From Gibbula magus (Eukaryota > Mollusca > Gastropoda > Trochida > Trochidae), in NCBI GenBank assembly GCA_936450465.1, contig OW388300.1, positions 41,758,358-41,822,357 on the forward strand: DNA of 64,000 nucleotides, in the 5' to 3' direction. Positions 11,291-23,114 of the stretch are shown here, in pieces. Each line of letters starts with the position of its first letter. The stretch's first letter is position 1. The notes under the pieces were generated by a model that was not told the origin of the DNA, did no database searches, and worked only from the letters and a program-made list of their open reading frames with translations. Made by a program: the position numbers and the translations under genes.

Positions 11291-13959
11291 GGAAACAGAT
11301 AATGAAATAATTAAGAACCCGTGTATCCATTTGTTAACCATTTGTTCAAATCAAAAGACCCATAGAAACAAAATTAGTTATCCATTATTTCAAATTGCAC
11401 GTGTATTCAAAGCAAAGTACTAGTAATTCAATATAAATTATTATGATAAACATGTTCAAATAAATTTTTCAGATGAAGCTTTAACAAAGAATGGTTAACT
11501 ATACTTTTGAGAAAAATAAAGTCTTGCAAATGTTATATTTATATAAACAAGTAAATAACTGAAACCCTTGATTGATATGATATGATATGATATGTACCGT
11601 ATTCCTTTTCATTTCGACAATGCCATAACTTACATCATCTATGATATGTTTTTATTGTATTATTCATTGTATTGCGTGTGTAATGTTGGACTTACTATTT
11701 ACATCTAAACAAAAATATCAATTACAAACTCTAAGATTCAATGAGCCTTAATTTATTAATTGGATGTAGGTCAAATGTATGCTCCGCACGTATCGCCGGA
11801 CGCTCGCTGTCCACCATATGGTGTTATATAATAGCCCGACCATGTGCTCTCTCAGACAAAGAGCTTTGTTCATCATCCACATTTTGGCGCGATTAAATTG
11901 CCAGTATAACCCGTGACTGAATGAAGAAACAGAATCTTGTCTGCCGGTGTACGTGAACTTCAGTGGCAACAACTGTTGTCATTCACGGAGGGCAAAACAA
12001 CATGATATTTCTACAACTACATGCAGGTACAGTGCGCATTTCATGTAATACTTACAGTTCATGTTTTTCTTATTGTGTGTCCAATATGCCAATGATTGAA
12101 ATAACTATTTAAATAAAGTTGATCAAATACCTTCGAAATATTGTAACATTGAAAATAAAGTAATTATGTTTCTGAAAGCAGTCAGGGCACACCCTGTATG
12201 AAACGTTTTCATTCTTAAATAATAAAATTAATCAAAACTTGCAAAACTGAACAAAATGACCGAAAATTATTTTAAAACGTTAACCATGCAAACAAAAATC
12301 AAAACTCTATATAGACAACCTCATTGATTTTGGACAATGGACTTTTTTCTAAAGGTTTGAAACTAAAATTCACACACAAGAAATTACTTTGGTCATTATC
12401 TCTAACAAATTTATTATTCAAAACAACATAACGTATCTTCCAAATTGATAACAAATATAGGGACAAGGGAATATGTTAGAATGTAAATACCATACGATGT
12501 TCAGAATTAACAGACTTCAAATGAGAAATGAGAATATGTTCCATTTTACTAAATTATACAAATATCATTATGTAGAACATTTCTTTATATTTACTCTGCC
12601 GCATGGTATATCAGACAGATTTTGTTGTGATGTTTGTTATGAAAGCATAATGGATTTTTTAAATTTATTTTGAAACGATGTCAATGTTTATTGTTTCAAG
12701 ACAAACAGTCTCTACTTTCTTGATTCATTATAACATACGAATACATAAAAATTACATTCTAAAAAACGACCAAGTAAGAGTTGTTGTACTGATGTATATT
12801 TTTGAATATCATATTATGACCTTTAGTTCGAATATGAAATACCCGTTTGAATATTCATGTTTCTTTGATTAATTTGATACTTTGATAACATTTCAGCATT
12901 CATGCACTTATGGGAAACTTGAAGAAGGCGATAGATGACCTCTCACCTTAGCCTACAACAGGTACATGTGTTTCAAAACTTAACTTAAGAACTAATGTAA
13001 TAATTGCAGTATACAAAATAATAATATCTGGCAAATCAGAATGTATCATTGTGTATCTTGCTAAAACACTTCAAATAAGTAAAACTGAGGTTGTACCAAT
13101 TTCGATTTATGTTGGTCATTAATATCATTTTTATGTTCGTTTTACTTTTACAGCCTAGAAGAACATGAAGGAAGCATGTGGACGGTCAAAGACTTCTGCG
13201 CTTGAAGATGAGCATACCATGTGGTCGAAAGTTCATTCCCATTGAGGACACAGAAAGTATTAAGCTCTAGCTGGAGAGTGTGAAATCACCCCGGAGGATT
13301 AGTGATGTAATTAACCCCGGGCCGTTTACCCGAGGAAAATAAAACCACCTGTTCCAAACATATATTGAATAGTTATTGGCCGGCAGCACAGTATAAATCG
13401 AGAATATAACCACATAACTTTCAGTGATCCTCTTTTCTTAATCAGCAGCAATGCCCTGTTATTTTACCTCGTCATCCAGTTATGGCATTTTGCTGGTTGA
13501 TTTATGAAGTAATTTTAAATAATGCAATTTGTAAATGTATATATAGGATCTTCATAAATAAGATCACTATATATGGTATTGTGTACTTGATATCATTTGA
13601 ATACATTCCTTAGATTTGATTGTCAGACGTCTTCTCCTTTTTGCAGCATTAGTCAAGAATTTGCTCTGCAATTGACACTTACGTAATAAACTTCATAATA
13701 CAACACACTTGTTTTGTATTACTAGTACAACAGGCAAAATGTCTTTTCTGGTTTGCAATTAGATGTGATTAGATTGACTTTGCTATTGGCACTTTATGTA
13801 ATAAACTTTATAACAAAGTACACTTATTTTTGTCATTACTAGAATTATTTTCTCCGAAGCATTATTGCTCTTGATGAAGATAGCAGTTGATGCTGTAGGT
13901 GTTGACACTGTATTCATTTAAATCATAACATGCTTGATATGCGTGTTTAGCACAACATG

Positions 13960-14580
13960 CAAATGTCAACCATGGACACCAGGTTGAAACCTACAGTAAA
14001 CCATTACACTGCAACCTACAGTAAACCTTAACATGGAAATCAGACTGAAACCTACAGTAAACCATTACACTGAAATCACACTGAAACCACACTGAAACCT
14101 ACATTAAAACCAGACTGAAACCTACAGTAAACCATTATACTAAAACCACACTGAAACCTACAGTAAACCTCAACATGGAAACTAGGTTGAAACCTACAGT
14201 TAACCGTAACATGGAAACCAGACTGAAACCTACAATAAACCTAAACATGGAAACCAGACTGAAACCTACAGTAAACCTGAACACGGAAACCAAGTTGAAA
14301 CCAAGTGTAAACTAAGAAATATGGAAACCAAGTGGAAACCAAGTGGAAACTATCACATGGAAACTCAGTTGAAACCGAAAAGAAAGATATTCATGGAAAC
14401 CAGATGGATACCACTTGGAGGAGTGGGTAATTATTCGCACTGGATACCATCCGGATACTGGTGCAAAATTCAGTTTCAGTGTTGCTGGAAACCACATGGA
14501 AACTGTTAAAAACTGTCTGGATACCAACTGGAAATACTAGTTTCCATTGGGTATCCTGTTAGTTTCAGTGTTCTGGAAAC
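13960..14580. repeat. Right subterminal repeat array of the large TIR element
   Basis: About fifteen direct, degenerate repeats of about 30 bp or shorter built on 'GAAACCTACAGTAAACC' and 'CATGGAAACCAGACT'. Near the terminus they change to GGATACCA and GGAAACCA motifs, and finally to the inverted end. Their orientation is opposite in sense to the terminal part of the left array. Confidence 0.85.
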
Positions 14581-15502
14581 CGGCTCATTTTTGCTGTGTA
14601 ACATGAAAGTCGATTGAAATCGTGAAAAAAGTGTTATTCGAGTCAATAACATTGACAACCACGCCGAACGAAGAGCGCTATTTCTGGTTGATTCACTTGG
14701 GCACTGTAAGCAAGTACATCTGTAGCATCATCACCACTGACTAAGCACTGATCGAAAACTGAACAATATCTGTTGTCTTATTTCAACAATCGCCGTTCTT
14801 TGATGACATGACAACTTCTAAAATGTAAACACAGTATGCTTCATAATGCTATAATATTGCTAACCTGTTCATTATAGATTTTACAAAACGTGATAAGATA
14901 TCTAGTAGGCAATTCTTTTGACTGACAGTGTACTGTTCTGCTACTATCCAATAGTTATCTACGAAGATAAAATAAAACGCAGTAAGTATCAGTATCAAAT
15001 TGAAAACAAACTGCTGCTAAAGCACGTGTATTTTCGTGCATGTAAGGAGCTGCATTGTGATGTGAATTTTGCTTCAAAAGTTTCAAAAGTTTGGTTTTAC
15101 TACACATCAGGTCATACACTGACAGTATCTGCAAAAAGGGAACACAAATTGGCATTTTGCTGCTTAGGAATGAGAGGGTAGTATATGTTTTTTTGTGTTG
15201 TGTAAAGGTATAAGTTTAAACACTGATTCTGTAAACAAAATGTTAATCCATGTCATATATATATATATTATAAATGATGTTAGACCTATGGAATGGACAC
15301 GATAAAGCTTTTTACAATTCAAGAGTTATATTAAATGTCTTAATATTTTTAAATTATCTTATGCCTTCGCATTTTCCATGCTGATGCTTGTTATTTACCA
15401 AGGAGTGCTCTGAAAGCACAACAATCTCTTCAATGTGCTCTATTGATATTGCACCCAATCCAGTTAAATTACAGTTAACATATTACGGCACATGATCTGC
15501 TT

Positions 15503-15692
15503 TTAAGAAGAAAAGGTCTTATGCGAGAAAAGTATGACTTCATGTGAAAAACAAGTTATTTTCAAATATTTGGCATAGGGGATACATATGCAAGTCGAAT
15601 GAGATGATTTGGATGTTAATGAGGACATTTGATATTTTTGGATGTATCAAATCGAAATATAATTTCATGAAAAACACGAAGTGTCCATTTAA
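15503..15692. mobile_element. Remnant of a TTAA MITE (family 2)
   Basis: 15,549-15,692 matches the inner and right part of the element at 54,938-55,320 and the complement of 46,931-47,417 (AAACAAGTTATTTTCAAATATTTGGCATAGGGG and further, ending in a GTGTCC end followed by TTAA). Its left part is missing. Flanking sequence AGAAAAGTATGACTTCATGTG and the bases before it occur on both sides (15,507-15,548 and 15,693-15,735), a 40-bp direct duplication much longer than a TTAA target site. Confidence 0.7.
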
Positions 15693-15739
15693 GAAGAAAT
15701 GGTCTTATGCTAGAAAAGTATGACTTCATGTGAATGACC

Positions 15740-17860
15740 ATGTAACATAGGATACAAAAGTATCAAAGCTTTGCTTTGGACATGGTTGCATTAATTGCAG
15801 AACTAATTCAGCTTAGATGCTTTTCACACCAATGCAAATACTGCCAACCCCGTCCAAGCAGCTGGACGTCCACAGTAATACCTAGTGTCCAGTTTGATCC
15901 ATAGAAGATCTGGTATGCGTGTCTGAACGTATTAATTCATTTAAATATGGTGTTGTGACTGGTATTGGGAACCCACACACTACACCTATAATCTGGAAAT
16001 CTCTCTTTTATTTTGAAATGATAAATTCTTTGAAAGGATAAAGGGCTGGTGTGTCAGCAGTTGGCCAACGAAGCTGATAGAACTTGTTCAAGGCCAAGAG
16101 ATCTGAAAGCATAGACTTATGGATGATTACTAGCATTACATGGTGATTGATCACATGCAAGCTATACCACTTTCACTCAATAGAATCTGTTTTCATCTTC
16201 ATCGTTAAATTATTGATGCTGTGTCTATCGCCACAAGACTTGCAGTTGTATATTGAAAATGATGTCAACATATGCCATGGTGCTTATACCAATACAGTTG
16301 TAATGTGAGGGTTTTAATATTTGGGATTAATGCCGCTATCAAGATTATTTCATTTTTTTCACGACTGTTAGTATTATTGCAGGGAGAAAGCCCCAAACCC
16401 ATGTGTCTATGAGTTACGATGAAACTTGCGAAATTATGGTGGATTTTGCACTGAAGAACTGGTAGGTAACATAGGTTATAATAGTCTTTTTACTGATTAA
16501 CATAAGATTGTGAAGAATAGTTTAAGAGTGACAAGTCATTACCTTTGATTGTCTCAAACCTTTTGTATATAAAGGCAAACGTCAAAGGATATTATTTTTG
16601 TCTGCACAGAGGTCAGTTTATTAACTTACGACTTGACAAGACGAATTCCAGTCCTCATCTAATTTGTATATTGCATAAGAGGACAAGTCAAAGTGATGGA
16701 TCACAACACACTGTATGTCAATGAGATAATTGTTTAGCCAATAACGTCACAATGTGATGTTTGAAGTTGAACTTACACCTTAATCAATAGAATGGAAAGC
16801 TCAAAAGTTAAACAAAAATGAAGAAGAACAATTCAGAAGATATCACACAGAACTTAAAATACTTTCTGTTTCGATTTCAAAGGAAACATCATTTCAGTAA
16901 AACTTTAAATTACCACTTTGTGTGTAATTTTCATCAGTAAGTGTTAATTATTGGAGACATTATGTAACAAGCAACTTATTTGACGTCAACAGCACTTTAT
17001 CTAATTATGAGAATCTCCAAAACGCTATTGTGTTAAGGAACTAAGACATTACATAAATGAAAAGTCAAATATTAAAATAAAACATTAAAATGAATAAAGT
17101 TGCAAAGAAATGTAGATAATTTGGACCATTTACTGAAATGAAAACTGCATATTGTGCCCATGAATGAGAAATGTGTCATATCTCATGTCTTTACATATGG
17201 TTATATTTTATACTTATTTGAAACCCAACATTTACATTATCAGATTTCTACAGAGGGAAATGGATATGTGGTAGTTCATATATACAAATACTTTGAGTTG
17301 GTGCTTTGATATTTCAAAAGATTGCGAGAGCTTGCTAGCAATAGGAAGAAACTTAATGATTAGAAATATAAACAAAACTGTTGCACTTGAACTATGCAAC
17401 TGAATCATCATTGTCTTTTTTATATTACAATAGATGAACATGTATGATATTACTGATATCGTACAATGATGAATTGAAGGTTGTCAGCTATACAGTTATA
17501 TAAAAACCCTTTAATTGGAGGCTATTAATTATTTACTGGATTCCCAGGAATTCAGCAGAAACTAACTCTGACGTAAAACATTTCTCACTAGGCCAACTAA
17601 AGCGCTGAATGGTGGCGAGAATAGATTCCTAATGTAATAATGAATTGCATGTCCATTTGTATGTTACTTTCAGAGAATTACTTGGGAAACCTTCGCTCTA
17701 TACTGCCGTAAAGTGAATCCACTAACGAAAATTATTTAATTACAAATGAATGTTATTCAAATGAGAATATCGATTGGCAATGAAAGATGGTTTGCCTATC
17801 CTCTTTAAAATGTTTAAATGTAAGACAATGTTACAGTTTAGTTTTATTTGATGAAAACCT
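15740..17860. other. Gene-free distal part of A1
   Basis: This aligns with about 55,400-57,930 of A2 apart from the elements inserted there. No gene is seen. The last 450 bp (about 17,400-17,860) is the single-copy ancestor of the unit amplified at 57,400-59,340. Confidence 0.6.
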
Positions 17861-20079
17861 TTTACTTTCCGATTGGTCAGCATTGGTGAGTCTCATGTTG
17901 TTAAAAAATCATGCCCCCCACTGCCATAATAACAGCTCCTCGCCATGAGTTGGAGTCGTTGACCAGTTTTGACCAGTTTGATAAGCTGTTTAAGGGTCTT
18001 TAAATTGAAGACTTATTTGTTCAAAAATGTCTGATATCATTTTTGCATTTTTGCATTGCTTGGTATAAAAAACTCGTTTTGAAATATTTTCAAACGTTTT
18101 TTAACGCTTCAAACACTCAGCAACACCATTTTGTTTACGTTTATGGTGAACATGCTCAAGCGGTATCTGTATATCCATTATTGGCAGACATAATAAAACA
18201 AATATAAAAAGCCTAATTGTTATTTACATGATAAATACGTTGTATACTTCTCCCTCGGGTAATACGGTCTGATGTAACATCTTTGTACCAGAGCCACCCC
18301 TCTAAGTTAGAAATATGGTATATTAGACTATTACCCTAGCTCGTGGGAGAAGCATGCACGTTATAATTTCATTATCCGGATTGCAAGATACCTCAGAGAT
18401 ATGAATAAGTGATTGCCTGTATCGATTATACATGTTTATAATATCATATACTTAAATGATTCATTTTCACTGCATTACTACTCGATCAGTGTTATGTGTC
18501 TATTTAAAAAAAAGGACCATGTGTTTCTGAAATTAAGCAGATCTTGCCATTGAGTCATAGAACACTTCCGAGCTAATCAAGAAAAGCAAGGAAATGAGAT
18601 GTAAACCTTTTCATCAGATAAATGTATTTGCAAGAGAAGGTCATTGCAACCTGATAGTATGTTATTGAAACGAACCAGAAATCACGTTCAATCTTGCATC
18701 ATGATTGGGGCTGGAAATTTCTTTCTCAATATTTGGGAGAGATCAACTGATAGAATACCATGCACGTGGTGAGTTTCAAACAGTTATTCATAACAGAAAT
18801 GTTACATTCTACCATAACTTTGCGAAAACAGTCCTTGCTGCTTGGCTAATGTGAACAATCAGTGACTGTATATAACAATTTATATCAAGCTACGTTATTT
18901 GAGATTACCATATATGACTACCAAATGACTACCAAATATTTGTGTAAATGTTGGGTTGTTGAATTTCTGCATCGAATGACAAATGATAAATGATGGAATG
19001 GAGATACATGTAAACATACACATTCAATTTTAAATAACATTCAGACCTATAATATATCCATGTCACTTATTTTTAAACTCATTAAGTTTATTTCTAAATT
19101 CTCATTATATAAAGAGCTTGTAAGGAACGAAATATTGTGTTATGTAAAATATGTAAAATAGTAAATACTGTTTGAGTTTTTCTTTGATCCCAAGAAACCT
19201 TCTAATTTCTAATTCTATGATTCTCAAGTATGTGTTTTTGATTCATTGTTTTCTGATATGTAAATTATTGATATTAACCAGAATTGATCATGATTCATAA
19301 CTTTAAAAAAAACATCATTTCGTTTTGTTCCCTTTGGTACTAACTTTTGACATGTAACTATAGACTGGGAATTGGAAAAAGTTAGTGATAAAAAAAAAAT
19401 GTAAGATTGACACACTATATACCGAGTAAAGTGTAATTTTATAATGGAATTAAATGTAACAGAATCTGAGAATGGGAGTTCATATTATACTTATGAAAGA
19501 TTGCTGTGTGAATTGAGCCCTATGTCTATGACATGACCAGTATGTTTGCATAGTACCAAGTTTACAACGATTTTCCATCTTGTAAGTTAGTGTTCGATTG
19601 CTGACAAATAATCAACAGCACCAGAGCCAAATACAAATTGAGTCGAATCGTCTATAAACTAAACTATGTTGTGACCTCTACGCAATACATGTCAGAGTCG
19701 AACAGCTGAATCATTTTTCTTCCTGGAATTCCATTTCAAGTTCAGTTCGATGACAACAGGTCAGTGTATTAAAAGAACATACACTGACCAATGTCTATCG
19801 AGCTGTCATCCAATTACGTTGTTTGTGATAGATACAAATTTGATGCACAGTATACAACACAATTCCAGGTATGGAAATCGTAAGGATATTTATAGATGAA
19901 TGTCCTTAACCGTATTGATTTGTTTTACTTTATTTCAATGTTTCAGGATGTTAAGTTAAGAAAATAATGAAATTTGCCAATCTCCAGAATCAAACATGAA
20001 CAATTCATTTTACATTATTGTCCATGGATGCATACATTACATACATTAAATATATTGATTATATACATTTCAAGGTTTT
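17861..20079. other. Unannotated spacer
   Basis: No gene or RNA gene is recognised. It contains an imperfect inverted repeat at 18,238-18,363 (arms around TTCTCCCTCGGGTAATA and its complement, interrupted by a 5-bp indel). A weak relative of the 3,543/4,531 repeat lies near 19,730-19,800. Confidence 0.5.
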
Positions 20080-20335
20080 GTCATCGCTATACATAATCAA
20101 GAACGGGTTTCAGTTGCATAGTCCATTTTACTGCTGGGTGGACAGAGGCACACTTCGAACTAAGTCACTTACCCAGGGTGGCACCAGCAGTCTTTCAACT
20201 AATGTCTCAGAGTGGGGCAAGGAATGACCCTTCAAACTCTCAGTTTATTCAGCAATGAAGTGGGCTACCCAGCCATGCGGCGAGCCGCGCCTATTGTTGC
20301 TGAACTTCACTGATAGCAGTCGACTGAGCAATGCA
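20080..20335. repeat. SINE-like dispersed repeat, copy 1
   Basis: It shares an ordered set of blocks with 34,390-34,595: ACAGAGGCACA, then a CACTTACCC- or CATTTACCA-like block with AGGGT, then AATGTCTC or CATGTCTC, then CTCTCAGTTTAT and CAACAATGAAGCGGG or its variant. The 'GGACAGAGGCA... CACTTACCCAGGGT' arrangement resembles conserved core segments seen in several metazoan SINEs, known to me only from memory. No pol III boxes or tail are visible. Confidence 0.5.
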
Positions 20336-22379
20336 CAGGACCACGTGCCACCACGTGTACCTTATCCTATGTTGTTATGTAACCCCATTCATTTGATGGA
20401 AACATATTCCCATTAATCATAAACTAGATGAAAGGATTTGTCTAATTCCATGATTATCAAGAGGTAACTTCCATAAATTCCCCCTGCTCATCTAGTACGT
20501 TATCAGCAATATTACGCACAATCAGACAAAAACCACGAAACAACAACCGGCGAAATGCTTTCGAAATAATTAGAAACCTATACATATTTTAATACGGGTC
20601 AGCATGAATAACAGTACCACGTCAAGAACGAAATGTGAATCATTTTCTTCCATAATCGTACATGTATATACACCAGACATATTTTACATCTAATATGTCA
20701 AGTATCAAGTTTACATTTCTGTTTGGGACTGAACTTACCAACCACGTTGTCACCCTATTAGTCAACCAATAAACCATGGAGAGAATAAAATATGTCAGAA
20801 CAAAATTGAGGTTCCATTTGTTGTGATGATTTCTGGCATCTGAGATCAGGGGATAGCTAATACATCATAGCTAAATTAAACAGAATAAGTCAGATAAATG
20901 TTATAAATAAGTGGCAATATCCATATGACGATATACCGTGAATCAATTTATTTTCTATATGCAACAGATCTTTGACAGTGGGGTGGAAAGAGACTATCAA
21001 GTATCTCTCAGTGGAGTCTGATCCTGTGGTTCATGCAATTACTTCACTAGTATAGCTGTCAGTCAATCAACGATCCAGACACAAAAAACGGGTCACAGAG
21101 AGATTTCTTGGTCAGACTTTTCAGTGGCTGTGTCCTGGCCGATTAGAGAAGCTTCATTTTCCTCGAAACAGGACTGCCACTTAGAAAAGTATAAGTTTCA
21201 CTAAAAATGAAAATTGAAGACGTGTGAGTCAATGAAAGTAAGTTTATTTCTTCTCACTGTCACGCCAGACTTCCAGCTTTCATTTCATATTTCCTTAATT
21301 CAGACACATCTCTGTTAAAGTGTCATGTGCTCCAGAATACATTTTTTAAACTTCCGTTAAGAAAGATGATGTTTTTCTGCACTAAATACAGATATAGCAC
21401 ATTACTAGACCAATCGACAGACATTGCCAACGAGGAATATAGAATAATCGCACATTTATCAATAACTGTTTCCATGAATTCATTCATATAAATAATGCCA
21501 AGAATGTCAAAGTCTGTATCAGGTATTTCCAACTATGTACGACCCGGATTAGCTTAGGTCAGGTTTGTGTGCCTCCATCCTTCACATCCTACAACAAACT
21601 GTGCTCAATCACTTTGTCCAGTCTCATTTATCATTAACAATCAACTGCTGGGAGCACGGGAGTACAGAGAGACACAAAAGATTGAAGGATCTGAAGATTG
21701 ATCTTCTGTCATTCATCTCAACATGTTGATGCTTGTGTCCTCGACGTCAACTGAGACTTCACCCTACTGTATAATATCTTCACTTTCAAGTGTCTTCGTC
21801 TTAACCACACAATAGTACGTTGAACTATTAATTTATATGAACTACTTATGCATGAAAGAACATGGCCTTCTTTCAACACATTTTATTTCACGATATCAAA
21901 GATTGCAGTTTTACGTTTCAAATGATGTTACCCTTCAGATGCCATGAGGATGAGGAAAATCTAAACCGTTTAAGTCACTGATATGAAAATTTATAAGGAT
22001 TGTTTCATTAATTTCAGTGTATTCGTGTGGCATTTGTTAATTAAAAACCGAGATATATAAACGACGTTTTTGTAAATTTTCAATATTATTCTTTGCTATT
22101 TGTTTTATTAAAGTGTGGTGCGTTTTTATTAAAGTGTTCCATCAGTTGGTTGACAGATTTTATCAATCTTCTGTCCAACACTTGTCGATTCCTCTTACAA
22201 GTTAATTAAAGCAAGCTGACCTTGGAAGATCTTTCCACGTGGTTGGTTTTGTCAGGGTGAACTCAATCAGAGATGTGACATAAATGATTAATGTTTTAAC
22301 AAAACATCTGTAAAAAACAGCCCATCAAATAAAAGCAAAAGTTTTATGTAAGAAAAAGAATTATCAGCGATAATTGACA
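20336..22379. other. Unannotated spacer before B1
   Basis: No gene is seen. A segment at about 21,590-21,700 (AACAATCAACTGCTGGGAGCAC) matches 33,370-33,450 in B2, but in a different order relative to other shared blocks, so it is probably a dispersed repeat or a rearranged fragment. Confidence 0.45.
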
Positions 22380-22646
22380 CCAATAATGTTTTTTAGAGTT
22401 AGGCAGAAATCAAAATCTATGTGAATACAACACAAAATGTAAGCTTGTGATTCAACACTAGTAGCAATGTTATATAGTTTGGAACAGGGCAATCTATGAT
22501 TCAAATAGTTCATTTCACAAGACTATATATTTACTATATGTAAAACAGTTATATGTGCACGTCTTCATCAGTTCTTTTAGACATGTAACAATACCCATTT
22601 CAAATGTTCTCGGGACATTACATTCCAAACAATACATCTTACTATA

Positions 22647-23114
22647 CACTGTCGGCCAAAAGAAAAGCCTACTTGGTTTTCCTTAAAATGAAAGATGAAA
22701 CGTTAGGCTGAAATAATAATTAATTAGAAAGTCGTAGAAAAACTGTGATTCGAGTTAATACCATTCATGAAAACCACACCCAATGAAAACCGTTATTTCC
22801 GGTTGATTTACTTGCGCACCGTAACCACTAAATATGTATCATTATCACAAGTTTAATGCGAATGCGTGCCTGTATTGTTGCTTTTGGCTGTATGAAAATC
22901 TATTCAAATTTTTTTTCTGATCAAAGCTAATCGAAAACTGAACAATTCGGTTGTCTCATTTCAGCATTCGCCATGCTTTTGTGACATGACAACTTCTGCA
23001 ATTTGAATATATTATGCATCTTCATAATGTTATAATATTGCTAAACTGTTTGTTATAGTTTTTTTTATGAAATCCGATAAGATATCTTGTATGCTTTTCT
23101 TTTGGCCGACAGTG
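22647..23114. mobile_element. Mariner-type MITE, intact ends
   Basis: A 468-bp element with perfect 22-bp inverted ends beginning CACTGTCGGCCAAAAGAAAA (22,647-22,668 and 23,093-23,114), flanked by TA on both sides (22,645-22,646 and 23,115-23,116). Small size, lack of coding potential, TA target and exact TIRs indicate a Tc1/mariner-derived MITE. The corresponding place in B2 (near 29,190) lacks it. An older copy is at 10,588-14,930. A source transposase is not in this window. Confidence 0.92.

Larger units (their letters stand above)
10685..14599. mobile_element. Large non-autonomous TIR element with GGAAACC-rich ends
   Basis: An element of about 3.9 kb bounded by exact 15-bp inverted ends: ACACAGCAAAAATGA at 10,685-10,699 and its complement at 14,585-14,599. 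GTAACA occurs at both edges (10,682-10,687 and 14,598-14,603) and may be a target duplication overlapping the ends; CAG...CTG ends would fit hAT-like elements, but this is a guess. Both subterminal regions are arrays of GGAAACC-containing repeats (10,700-11,290 and 13,960-14,580). The left array alternates GGAAACCAACATGAAAC with its complement. The interior (11,300-13,950) has no transposase frame. It does have a locally GC-richer patch at 11,760-12,000 and a plausible intron between CAG/GTACATG (12,961) and TTTTACAG (13,153). It is absent from A2. Confidence 0.8.
10588..14930 (+). mobile_element. Mariner-type MITE, split by a later insertion
   Basis: The outer parts (about 10,588-10,681 and 14,604-14,930) match the intact MITE at 22,647-23,114: TTAAAATGAAAGATGA on the left side, and GACATGACAACTTCT, TAATATTGCTAA and GATAAGATATCT on the right. 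The right end reads GACAGTG followed by TA. The left end is decayed. The large TIR element at 10,685-14,599 sits inside it, so the MITE is older. A2 lacks both, with about 60 bp of unmatched sequence in their place (about 54,290-54,350), so the A2 site is not a clean empty site. Confidence 0.75.
670..17860 (+). repeat. Segmental duplication, left copy (A1)
   Basis: This block recurs in the same orientation and order at about 36,930-58,000. Collinear anchors seen by eye (left/right): 720/36,985; 1,600/38,205; 1,690/42,050; 3,545/42,130; 4,530/45,460; 5,835/46,927; 6,300/47,880; 7,434/48,990; 8,010/53,014; 9,060/53,310; 10,270/53,675; 14,937/54,360; 15,840/55,460; 16,510/56,590; 17,700/57,760. 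The best segments (for example 7,000-7,670) look more than 85% identical, but identity was not computed. The offset grows from about 36.3 kb to about 40 kb because A2 gained more insertions. The left edge is uncertain by about 100 bp, and the right edge lies between 17,850 and 17,870. No host gene is visible inside the block. Confidence 0.9.

Noticed and set aside
14312..14527. Overlapping ORFs on both strands in the right array
   Set aside because: Both strands are open because of the repeat composition; not genes.
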